Shown here: positions 1 to 5,702 of the stretch, in pieces | Layout: every line of letters begins with the position of its first letter | How positions within the stretch are numbered: position 1 is the stretch's first letter | Assembly: GCF_937958535.1 (NCBI RefSeq) | Contig: NZ_CALGNQ010000118.1 | Coordinates: forward strand, 1-5,702 | Direction of reading: 5' to 3' | Length of the DNA stretch: 5,702 bases | Source of the DNA: an uncultured Georgenia sp. | GTDB taxonomy: Bacteria; Actinomycetota; Actinomycetes; Actinomycetales; Actinomycetaceae | Notes under the pieces: model-generated | What the model saw: only the letters and a program-made list of their open reading frames with translations | Told to the model about the DNA's origin: nothing | Databases searched by the model: none | Position numbers and translations under genes: made by a program

Positions 1-54
1 TGAGCTCTCGGCAAGAAGTGAGCTCTCGGTGGGACGTGGGCTCTCGGTGGTGGC
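1..54. repeat. Three tandem 18-bp units downstream of purQ
   Basis: Three units start at 1, 19 and 37, each opening with an 11-bp core TGAGCTCTCGG followed by a variable 7-bp spacer; the third core differs at one position (TGGGCTCTCGG). Read on the minus strand, as RNA downstream of purQ, the core is CCGAGAGCTCA. The core contains the self-complementary hexamer GAGCTC in units 1 and 2. The array touches the window edge, so more copies may lie to the left. It starts about 20 bp beyond the purQ stop codon and overlaps no gene I would call. The core is conserved and the spacers are not, which resembles a protein-binding array or a dispersed intergenic repeat. The function is unknown. Confidence 0.7.
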
Positions 55-75
55 GGTGGCGAGGGTGTGGAGTGG

Positions 76-810
76 TCAGGCGGTGATGAGGACGCCGAGG
101 ACCGAGGTGAACATCGCCAGGCCGTCGGTGCCGGAGCCGGAGTCGGAGTCGGGGCCGAACCCGGTCTCCACGGCGTGCTCCGGGTGGGGCATGAGCCCGA
201 CGACGTTCCCGGCGGCGTTGGTCACCGCGGCGATGTCGTTGAGCGACCCGTTCGGGTTGACGCCCTCGTAGCGCAGCACCACGCGGCCCTCGCCCTCGAG
301 CTCGTCCAGCGTGCGCCGGTCGGCGACGAAGCCGCCCTCGCCGTTCTTCAGCGGGATGGTGATGACCTGGCCGACCTCGTAGCCGGTGGTCCAGGCGGTG
401 TCGTTGTTCTCCACCCGCAGCTGCTGGTCGCGGCAGACGAAGCGCTGGTGGTCGTTGCGGATGAGGGCACCGGGCAGCAGGTGGGCCTCGCACAGGATCT
501 GGAAGCCGTTGCAGATGCCCAGGACCGGCAGCCCACGGCCGGCGGCCTCGATGACGGACTCCATCACCGGGGCGAAGCGGGCGATGGCGCCGCAGCGCAG
601 GTAGTCGCCGTAGGAGAACCCGCCGGGCAGGATGACGGCATCCACGCCCCGGAGGTCGGAGTCGGCGTGCCACAGCGGCACCGGCTCGGCACCGGCGAGC
701 CGGACCGCACGCTGGGCGTCCCGGTCGTCGAGCGAGCCGGGGAAGGTGACGACACCGATGCGGGCGCCGTCGGGTCGCACCTCGTGCTCGGTGTCGAGAC
801 GGTGCATCAC
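76..810 (-). CDS. purQ: Phosphoribosylformylglycinamidine synthase subunit PurQ (glutaminase)
   Basis: PurQ is the class I glutamine amidotransferase subunit of FGAM synthetase. It hydrolyses glutamine and passes ammonia to PurL for conversion of FGAR to FGAM in cytosolic purine synthesis. The 244-residue product shows the opening strand IGVVTFPGSLDDRDA (about 18-32), the oxyanion region LPGGFSYGDYLRCGAIAR (61-78), the nucleophile elbow GICNGFQ with Cys100, and PHPEHAVE with His209 and Glu211, so the triad is complete. The start is a GTG at 810 directly followed by an ATG at 807. The purS stop overlaps both (GTGA or TGATG), and GGGAG lies about 4-8 nt upstream of the GTG. This start gives some 15 residues before the usual first strand; an internal GTG at codon 11 is a less likely alternative. 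A Ser/Asp/Gly stretch (about 218-230) lies between the catalytic His/Glu and the last helix and looks longer than usual. Function is near certain; the exact start is less so. Confidence 0.97.
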   Translation of the reverse strand: MMHRLDTEHEVRPDGARIGVVTFPGSLDDRDAQRAVRLAGAEPVPLWHADSDLRGVDAVILPGGFSYGDYLRCGAIARFAPVMESVIEAAGRGLPVLGICNGFQILCEAHLLPGALIRNDHQRFVCRDQQLRVENNDTAWTTGYEVGQVITIPLKNGEGGFVADRRTLDELEGEGRVVLRYEGVNPNGSLNDIAAVTNAAGNVVGLMPHPEHAVETGFGPDSDSGSGTDGLAMFTSVLGVLITA

Positions 811-1070
811 TCGCTCCCGGCGTCGTCGACCGCGGCGACCCGGACGACGTTCTCGATCACCGGGTTGGACAGGAGCATCTCGGCGGCCCGGCGGGCCTGG
901 TCGAGAGCGGCGTCGTCGACCTCGCCGTCGACCTCGAGCTCGAAACGCTTGCCCTGCCGGACGGAGACGAAACCGTCCAGGCCGAGGCGCGGCAGGGCGC
1001 CGGCCACGGCCTTGCCCTGAGGGTCGAGGATCTCGGGCTTGGGCATGACCTCGACGACGATTCGTCCCAT
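807..1070 (-). CDS. purS: Phosphoribosylformylglycinamidine synthase subunit PurS
   Basis: PurS is the small third subunit of the three-part FGAM synthetase found in Gram-positive bacteria and archaea; it bridges PurQ and PurL and helps ammonia transfer. The product is 87 residues, normal for the family. It has the opening strand GRIVVEVMPKPEILDPQGKA (2-21), the central LGLDGFVSVRQGKRFELEVDG (29-49), and the C-terminal helix and strand with LLSNPVIENVVRV (66-78). The ATG at 1070 was chosen because AGGAG sits 5 nt upstream (1077-1081) and the conserved first strand begins right after it. An in-frame ATG at 1154 would run back into the desaturase gene and add a Pro/Gly-rich leader without family support. 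The stop overlaps the start of purQ, so the two subunits are probably translationally coupled. Forty-seven bases separate it from the upstream desaturase stop. Confidence 0.95.
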   Translation of the reverse strand: MGRIVVEVMPKPEILDPQGKAVAGALPRLGLDGFVSVRQGKRFELEVDGEVDDAALDQARRAAEMLLSNPVIENVVRVAAVDDAGSE

Positions 1071-1104
1071 GGTGTCTCCTGCTCCGGGGGTTGGACCGGG
1101 CCCG

Positions 1105-1110
1105 AGTCTA
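1105..1110 (-). promoter_or_regulatory. Putative -10 box of a purS-purQ promoter
   Basis: On the minus strand the 47-bp gap between the desaturase stop and purS reads TAGACT here, a TANNNT hexamer of the common actinobacterial housekeeping type. It would place transcription start about 27-30 nt before the purS ATG, leaving room for the AGGAG ribosome binding site at 1077-1081. The -35 region would fall in the last codons of the desaturase and shows no TTGACA match. If real, purSQ can be expressed separately from the desaturase. The call rests on a short motif and its position only. Confidence 0.4.
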
Positions 1111-1117
1111 CCCGCGG

Positions 1118-2206
1118 TCACACCCGGTACTGGGCCGCCAGTGGGCATGCCCACACGTCCAGGCCGCCACGCCCGACGCGGTTGATCTCCCGGATGACGG
1201 CACGGTGCGCCTGGGCGAAGGTCGTCTCGGTGTAGCGGACGCCGAGGTCATGGCAGTACTGCCGCACCATCGGCGCGACCCGACGCAGGTTGGGACGGGC
1301 CATGTTCGGGAAGAGGTGGTGCTCCACCTGGTGGTTGAGGCCGCCCATGAGCGTGTCGACGAACCGTCCGCCGCTGATGTTGCGGCTCACGAGCACCTGA
1401 CGGCGCAGGAAGTCGAGCTTCATGTCCCGCGGCACGACCGGCATCCCGATGTGGTTCGGGGCGAAGGACATGCCCATGTAGAACCCGAAGACGGCGAGCT
1501 GGACACCGATGAAGGCCAGCGCCTTGCCCGGGGAGAGGACGAGGAAGACCAGGGCGACGAAGGTGACGAGCCGGAAGCTGATGAAGCCGAGCTCCACCCA
1601 GCGGTGCTTGAGCTTCTGCCGCGCGACGGCGCGCTTGATCCCCTGGACGTGGAGCGCCACGCCCTCGAGCAGGAGGAGCGGGTAGAAGAAGTAGCCCTGC
1701 TTGGTCGCCAGCCACCGGGTGAGGCGGGTCCGGCGCTGTCCAGCGGCATGGCCGGTGAACGCGAGCACGCCCGGGTCGATGTCGGGGTCGGCGTCGAGCT
1801 TGTTCGGCTGGGCGTGGTGCTTGGTGTGCTTGCGCTGCCACCAGCCGGACCCCATGCCGACGAAGAGGTTGATGATGACGAGCGAGACCCACTCGTTCCA
1901 CTTCCCGGAGACGAAGATCTGCCGGTGCGCGGCGTCGTGGCCGAGGAAGGCGATCTGCGTCATGAGCACCGCCAGGACGGCCGCGGTGACGAGCTGCCAC
2001 CACGTGTCCCCGATGAGGACGAACGCCGCCGCGAGCCCCAGCCCGAGCAGGGTGAGGGCGATCATCTTCGTCCAGTAGTAGCCGTAGGCCCGCTTGAGCA
2101 GGCCGGCTTCCTGGACCTGGCGGGTCAGCGCGGTGAAGTCGCTGACGAACCGCTGCCGGGCGGTGCCCCGCTCGGGGGCCGGGGTGGTCGTGAGGTCTGC
2201 TGCCAT
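1118..2206 (-). CDS. Membrane fatty acid desaturase (three-histidine-box, QVEHH type)
   Basis: This integral membrane di-iron enzyme introduces a double bond into a fatty acyl chain using O2 and an external electron donor. The 362-residue product has all three histidine boxes: HDAAH (90-94), HTKHH (127-131) and QVEHH (293-297, within NHQVEHHLFPNM). It also has the FAPNHIGM segment (248-255) typical of the family that includes mycobacterial DesA3 and delta-6/front-end desaturases. Hydrophobic segments lie near 47-66, 71-88, 105-119, 171-189, 208-226 and 229-246. There is no N-terminal cytochrome b5 domain, so a separate ferredoxin/reductase partner is expected; none is encoded here. The ATG at 2206 is favoured over the upstream in-frame ATG at 2305 because AAAGGTG precedes it at good spacing and the extra 33 residues are Cys/Arg-rich and unlike the family. 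Regiospecificity and substrate (acyl-CoA or acyl-lipid) cannot be read from sequence. The gene sits between purC and purS on the same strand, an unexpected place for lipid metabolism. Confidence 0.93.
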   Translation of the reverse strand: MAADLTTTPAPERGTARQRFVSDFTALTRQVQEAGLLKRAYGYYWTKMIALTLLGLGLAAAFVLIGDTWWQLVTAAVLAVLMTQIAFLGHDAAHRQIFVSGKWNEWVSLVIINLFVGMGSGWWQRKHTKHHAQPNKLDADPDIDPGVLAFTGHAAGQRRTRLTRWLATKQGYFFYPLLLLEGVALHVQGIKRAVARQKLKHRWVELGFISFRLVTFVALVFLVLSPGKALAFIGVQLAVFGFYMGMSFAPNHIGMPVVPRDMKLDFLRRQVLVSRNISGGRFVDTLMGGLNHQVEHHLFPNMARPNLRRVAPMVRQYCHDLGVRYTETTFAQAHRAVIREINRVGRGGLDVWACPLAAQYRV

Positions 2207-2236
2207 CGTTCGCACCTTTGGTTCCAGTCGCGAACG
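2207..2236 (-). promoter_or_regulatory. Hairpin enclosing the desaturase ribosome binding site
   Basis: The desaturase transcript would carry CGTTCGC, a 16-nt loop, then GCGAACG, ending at the base directly before the AUG. The 7-bp arms are perfectly complementary. The only plausible Shine-Dalgarno, AAAGGU(G), lies at the 3' side of the loop, its last G being the first base of the closing arm. Such a fold could limit ribosome access, for instance in a temperature-dependent way. The same dyad could instead be a DNA operator. The inverted repeat is directly visible; its role is inference. Confidence 0.4.
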
Positions 2237-2237
2237 T

Positions 2238-2281
2238 GATCCGCAACACCGTGTTCTTGCCCGGCAAGCATGGCACGGATC
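2238..2281. promoter_or_regulatory. Nested palindromes upstream of the desaturase; candidate operator
   Basis: The core is the 13-bp palindrome CTTGCCCGGCAAG (2256-2268), with 6-bp arms around a central C. It is flanked by an inverted pair GATCCG (2238-2243) and CGGATC (2276-2281), and a further partly overlapping pair CCGTG (2249-2253) and CACGG (2274-2278). It lies 50-60 bp upstream of the desaturase ATG, where a promoter would be expected. I see no TANNNT -10 box in this gap, unlike at the other three candidate promoters of the window; a TTGCCG on the minus strand within the palindrome is the only -35-like hexamer. A regulator-controlled promoter is a reasonable but unproven reading. Confidence 0.35.
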
Positions 2282-2319
2282 GGGTGGCGCCGCCGCCTGT
2301 CCCACAGCGCGGACCGGGC

Positions 2320-2327
2320 GGGGGGGG
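2320..2327. repeat. Run of eight G in the purC-desaturase gap
   Basis: Eight consecutive G on the plus strand, eight C in the purC transcript, lie 12 bp past the purC stop codon. This is the longest homopolymer I noticed in the window. It is noncoding, so length change would not shift a reading frame; in an assembly it is a possible sequencing error site. No convincing terminator with a U-tract follows purC here. Confidence 0.5.
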
Positions 2328-2338
2328 ACGCCGCCGGG

Positions 2339-3201
2339 TCAGCCGATGAGCCGCTCGGCGGCCTCGAGGTAGCGCTCCCGGGTGCGCTGGACGACGTGGT
2401 CGGGCAGCGGCGGCGGCACCGACTCGCGGTCCCACCCGGAGTCCGGGGAGGTGAGCCAGTCGCGCACGAACTGCTTGTCGAAGCTCGGCTGCACCCGGCC
2501 GGGCGTGTAGCCGTCGGCGGGCCAGAAGCGGGAGGAGTCGGGGGTGAGGACCTCGTCGCCGAGGACGACGGTGCCGTCCGCGCCGAGCCCGAACTCCAGC
2601 TTGGTGTCCGCCACGATGATCCCGCTGCGGGCCGCCACCTCCGCCGCCCGGGCGTAGACCGCCAGGGTGAGGTCGCGCAGCTCGGCGGCGCGCTCCTGTC
2701 CGAGCATCTCGGCGACGGCGGCGAAGGTGATGTTCTCGTCGTGGTCACCCACCTCGGCCTTGCGTGCGGGGGTGAAGATCGGCTCGGGCAGCCGCGCGGC
2801 CTCGACCAGGCCGGGCGGCAGCGGCACCCCGCACACCGCCTGGGTCTGCCGGTACTCGGTCATCCCCGAACCGGTGAGGTACCCGCGGGCCACGCACTCC
2901 ACCGGGAACATCTCCAGCCGCCGACACACCATCGCCCGGCCCGCGACCTGCGCCGGGACGTCGGTCGAGACGAGGTGGTTGGGGACGATGTCGGCGAGCT
3001 GGTCGAACCACCACAGGCTGAGCCGGGTGAGCACCTCCCCCTTGCCGGGGATCGGCGTCGGCAGCACGTGGTCGTAGGCGCTGATGCGGTCGGAGGCGAC
3101 GACGAGGACGACGTCGCCGTCCGGGTGCTCCCCCGCCGGCCGGTAGAGGTCACGGACCTTGCCGGAGTAGACGTGCTCCCAGCCGGGCAGCGCCGGCGCG
3201 C

Positions 3202-3205
<4 letters not shown>
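2339..3205 (-). CDS. purC: Phosphoribosylaminoimidazole-succinocarboxamide synthase (SAICAR synthetase)
   Basis: PurC joins CAIR and L-aspartate with ATP to make SAICAR in cytosolic de novo purine synthesis. The 288-residue product is full length for the longer bacterial/yeast-like form. Motifs in order are SGKVRDLY (14-21, phosphate-binding loop), ASDRISAYD (37-45), family signature 1 FPVECVARGYLTGS (100-113), DHDENIT (154-160), signature 2 IVADTKLEFG (197-206) and DEVLTPDSSRFW (217-228). The GTG at 3205 is chosen as the start because it overlaps the purD stop by 4 nt (GTGA) and because the family N-terminus, a short leader then WEHVYSGKVRDLY, begins right there. The reading frame stays open far upstream inside purD, but that part is out-of-frame shadow. 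Only a weak GGGCGG precedes the start, so translation is probably coupled to purD. The usual purB neighbour is not between purD and purC. Confidence 0.97.
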
Positions 3206-4482
<1,277 letters not shown>

Positions 4483-4490
4483 GTCTCGCT

Positions 4491-4496
4491 AGCCTA
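4491..4496 (-). promoter_or_regulatory. Putative -10 box of purD, leaderless spacing
   Basis: The minus strand reads TAGGCT here, followed by 8 nt and then the purD GTG. Transcription starting 7-9 nt after the hexamer would begin at or next to the start codon, giving a leaderless mRNA, a common arrangement in Actinobacteria. The absence of a good Shine-Dalgarno fits. No recognisable -35 is found 16-18 bp upstream. Inference from motif and distance. Confidence 0.4.
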
Positions 4497-4503
4497 CCGA
4501 CCG

Positions 4504-4537
4504 CCGACCGGCAGCCTCCTGTCCGCCCACCGGTCGG
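4504..4537. repeat. Inverted repeat upstream of purD
   Basis: Perfect 8-bp arms CCGACCGG (4504-4511) and CCGGTCGG (4530-4537) are separated by 18 bp. The repeat lies just upstream of the candidate purD -10 box, so it would overlap the -35 region and could be an operator. If transcription of purD starts further upstream, the same bases could form a leader hairpin. No known purine riboswitch core is recognisable. Confidence 0.4.
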
Positions 4538-4548
4538 GCACCGGGCGC

Positions 4549-4590
4549 GGGGAGAAGTCCCCATCTCCCGGGCCGCCGGCGGCTCGGGAG
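4549..4590. promoter_or_regulatory. Near-perfect 26-bp dyad with adjacent small hairpin between divergent genes
   Basis: Bases 4565-4590 form a palindrome with 12 of 13 pairs matching: arms CTCCCG (4565-4570) and CGGGAG (4585-4590) around the perfect 12-bp core GCCGCCGGCGGC (4572-4583), with one G/T mismatch pair at 4571 and 4584. Directly before it, GGGGA (4549-4553) and TCCCC (4558-4562) enclose a 4-nt loop. The right arm falls where the -35 of the lipoprotein gene would be, given its candidate -10 at 4608, so an operator is plausible. High G+C makes some symmetry expected by chance, but this length is notable. A terminator is unlikely: no gene ends here and there is no U-tract. Confidence 0.45.
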
Positions 4591-4607
4591 CCGTCCAAGA
4601 CGGGGGA

Positions 4608-4613
4608 TAGGGT
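4608..4613 (+). promoter_or_regulatory. Putative -10 box of the lipoprotein gene, leaderless spacing
   Basis: TAGGGT ends 7 nt before the ATG at 4621, so transcription would begin at or within a base or two of the start codon. The alternative is that the GGGGGATAGGG purine stretch (4602-4612) acts as a ribosome binding site for a longer transcript; its AGGG lies 8 nt from the ATG. The match to the TAGNNT form seen before purD and purS favours the promoter reading. Confidence 0.4.
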
Positions 4614-4620
4614 GCCCGGC

Positions 4621-5601
4621 ATGACTACACATGCCAGCGGGACGAGCCGCTCACGCGTCCGTCGGGGCCTGTCGGCGCTCCTCCTCCTGCCGTTGCTCCT
4701 CGTGCTCAGCGGGTGCTTCCGCCTCGACCTGGGCCTGACCATCAACGAGGACGAGACCGTCGATGTGGCGATGGAGCTCGCCGACCTCACCGGCCTCGCC
4801 ACCCGGGACGACCTCAGCTGCGACGACCTGTCCCGGGAGATCGCCGACTCCCCCGAGGAGATCGACTTCACCGTCGAGGACATCGAGACCGACGGGAACG
4901 TCGGCTGCCGGCTGACGGCGGCGGGTGGCTCCATCGACGCGATGACGGGCGAGGGCATGACGATCGAGAAGGTCGAGGACACCTTCGTCTTCACCTTCGA
5001 CGGCGACGACACCGGGATGGGCGACTTCAGCGACATGCCCGGGGGCATGGAGCCCGAGGTGAGCATCTCGGTCACCTTCCCGGGTGACGTCATCGAGGCC
5101 GACGGAGAGATCGACGGCAACACCGTGACCTGGACCGGCATGGAGGTCTTCGCCACCGGCGGTACCGCCACCGGTTACGCGGCCGGCTCGGGCGGCGGCT
5201 CCGGCGGGGTCTCCACCGCGGTGTGGGTGATCCTCGGGGTCGTCGCGCTGCTCGCCATCGCGGCCCTCATCTTCCTCATCACCAAGAAGAGCCGGGGCTC
5301 GCGCGCCCAGGCGGCGGCTCCCTACGGCGCACCGTACGGCCGGCCGGGCCAGGTGCCGGCCGACCCGGGTGCGGGCTTCGGGGCCCAGCCCGGTGCCGCC
5401 CAGCCCACCGGCGGGTTCGGCCCGGCGGACCAGGTGCCGGCCGACCCGGGCCCGGGCTACCCCGGTCAGCAGCCGCCGGCCCCGCCCGCCCCGTCCTCGA
5501 CTGCCGCCGCCGACGCGCCCGTCCAGCGCCCGGAGGGCTCGCCCTTCGCCCCGCCCCAGCCGCCGGCCGAGCCGGACGAGGGCGACCAGCAGCAGCGCTG
5601 A
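4621..5601 (+). CDS. LppM-family (DUF3153) lipoprotein with C-terminal membrane anchor
   Basis: The 326-residue product starts with a basic n-region (RSRVRR), a Leu-rich core and the lipobox LSGC, predicting lipidation at Cys32 after Sec export. The domain that follows (about 33-180) is acidic, starts FRLDLGLTINEDETVDV and has paired Cys67 and Cys96; its layout resembles the actinobacterial LppM domain (Mycobacterium tuberculosis Rv2171). A Gly/Ser linker (189-197) leads to one transmembrane helix (about 199-221) and then KKSRGSR, which puts the C-terminus inside the cell. The last hundred or so residues are rich in Pro, Gly, Ala and Gln with two QVPADPG copies, probably disordered. Mycobacterial LppM ends soon after its helix, so this tail is an addition. 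The function is not established; mycobacterial LppM is linked to the cell envelope and host interaction. The ATG at 4621 is the only start giving a signal peptide; the frame is open far upstream only as antisense to purD. It stands alone, divergent from purD. Confidence 0.85.
   Translation: MTTHASGTSRSRVRRGLSALLLLPLLLVLSGCFRLDLGLTINEDETVDVAMELADLTGLATRDDLSCDDLSREIADSPEEIDFTVEDIETDGNVGCRLTAAGGSIDAMTGEGMTIEKVEDTFVFTFDGDDTGMGDFSDMPGGMEPEVSISVTFPGDVIEADGEIDGNTVTWTGMEVFATGGTATGYAAGSGGGSGGVSTAVWVILGVVALLAIAALIFLITKKSRGSRAQAAAPYGAPYGRPGQVPADPGAGFGAQPGAAQPTGGFGPADQVPADPGPGYPGQQPPAPPAPSSTAAADAPVQRPEGSPFAPPQPPAEPDEGDQQQR
5349..5450 (+). repeat. Direct 21-bp repeat within the lipoprotein tail
   Basis: Identical 21-bp copies at 5349-5369 and 5430-5450 are 81 bp apart and in frame, both encoding QVPADPG (residues 244-250 and 271-277). 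Flanking residues are similar (GAGFGAQPG against GPGYPGQQP), which suggests that a roughly 27-residue Pro/Gly unit was duplicated and then diverged. Identity at the DNA level, including third positions, points to a fairly recent duplication or to repeat-driven conversion. Confidence 0.75.
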
Positions 5602-5620
5602 CCTGCCGACAGACGCGCCG

Positions 5621-5655
5621 AGGGGCCCGTCCGTGCCGTACACGGGCGGGCCCCT
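5621..5655 (+). terminator. Intrinsic-type terminator after the lipoprotein gene
   Basis: A 15-bp stem begins 20 nt after the stop codon. Its left arm is AGGGGCCCGTCCGTG, its loop CCGTA, and its right arm CACGGGCGGGCCCCT, with a single G-U wobble. The following bases TCGTCGTCC are only weakly T-rich, as is common in high-GC Actinobacteria. The stem is symmetric and lies between two apparently convergent genes, so it may also work for the minus strand. Confidence 0.8.
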
Positions 5656-5671
5656 TCGTCGTCCCTGCAGC

Positions 5672-5702
5672 TCAGGCGGCGTCGTCCTGCCGCTCGGGCG
5701 GC
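5672..5702 (-). CDS. Possible 3' end of a convergent gene (partial)
   Basis: The minus strand from the window edge reads PPERQDDAA and then a TGA stop at 5674-5672. It is open in that frame, and its stop lies 17 nt from the shared hairpin, the arrangement expected of a convergent gene. Nine residues cannot identify a product and could be chance. The rest lies outside the window. Confidence 0.35.
   Translation of the reverse strand, partial: PPERQDDAA

Noticed and set aside
1..54. CRISPR array
   Set aside because: The repeat core is 11 bp and the spacers 7 bp, far too short, and there are no cas genes.
67..1020. Long plus-strand open frame antisense to purQ and purS
   Set aside because: It is the GC-rich complement of two clear pur genes and shows low-complexity Ala/Gly/Val/Asp/Arg composition with no domain.
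2208..2235. LexA/SOS box from GTTCGC and GCGAAC
   Set aside because: Actinobacterial SOS boxes have inward-facing TCGAAC/GTTCGA halves with about 4 bp between; here the order is reversed and the gap is 16 bp.
1091..2239. 382-residue plus-strand open frame opposite the desaturase
   Set aside because: Antisense shadow; highly charged Glu/Asp/Arg/His composition without motif, while the opposite strand has all three desaturase histidine boxes.
2290..2338. Intrinsic terminator after purC
   Set aside because: Only a bulged CCGGCGG/CCGCCGG pairing is available and no U-rich tract follows.
4483..4620. Purine or other known riboswitch before purD
   Set aside because: No recognisable aptamer core, and the likely start of transcription leaves no leader.
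4494..5643. Two minus-strand open frames opposite the lipoprotein gene (5171-4494 and 5643-4651)
   Set aside because: Both are shadows, Ser/Arg- or Gly/Arg-rich, without start signals; one would run through the terminator hairpin.

Overview
The window is GC-rich and reads as a chromosomal segment of an actinobacterium. A Micrococcales member, perhaps of the Intrasporangiaceae/Ornithinimicrobiaceae group, is a reasonable guess but not proven. Support comes from the very high G+C with open antisense frames throughout, GTG starts with 4-nt gene overlaps, TAGNNT-type -10 boxes without a clear -35, a separate small PurS subunit, and an LppM-family lipoprotein.

Layout: five genes lie on the minus strand. 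In transcription order they are purD (4482-3202), purC (3205-2339), a membrane fatty-acid desaturase (2206-1118), purS (1070-807) and purQ (810-76). They form two tightly overlapping pairs, purD/purC and purS/purQ, with the desaturase between them. PurD makes GAR, PurS and PurQ are two of the three FGAM synthetase subunits (the third, PurL, is not in the window), and PurC makes SAICAR. The pur genes therefore cover three steps of IMP synthesis. The desaturase has no known role in that pathway, and both of its borders carry possible independent control signals: a 132-bp gap with palindromes upstream, and a likely new purS promoter downstream.

On the plus strand, divergent from purD, is one LppM-family lipoprotein gene (4621-5601). 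It has a lipobox, an extracytoplasmic domain, one transmembrane helix and a long Pro/Gly/Ala/Gln-rich tail. A strong hairpin terminator follows it. The last 31 bases may hold the 3' end of a convergent minus-strand gene. The 138-bp divergent intergenic region has a -10-like hexamer at leaderless spacing for each gene and three inverted repeats.

The left edge carries three copies of an 18-bp tandem unit just downstream of purQ. No stretch longer than 300 bases lacks a gene. I found no tRNA, rRNA, CRISPR array, insertion sequence or defence/biosynthetic system. The coding content is ordinary housekeeping; the second-look items are the desaturase insertion, the hairpin around its ribosome binding site, the dyads between the divergent genes, the 18-bp repeats and the lipoprotein tail.
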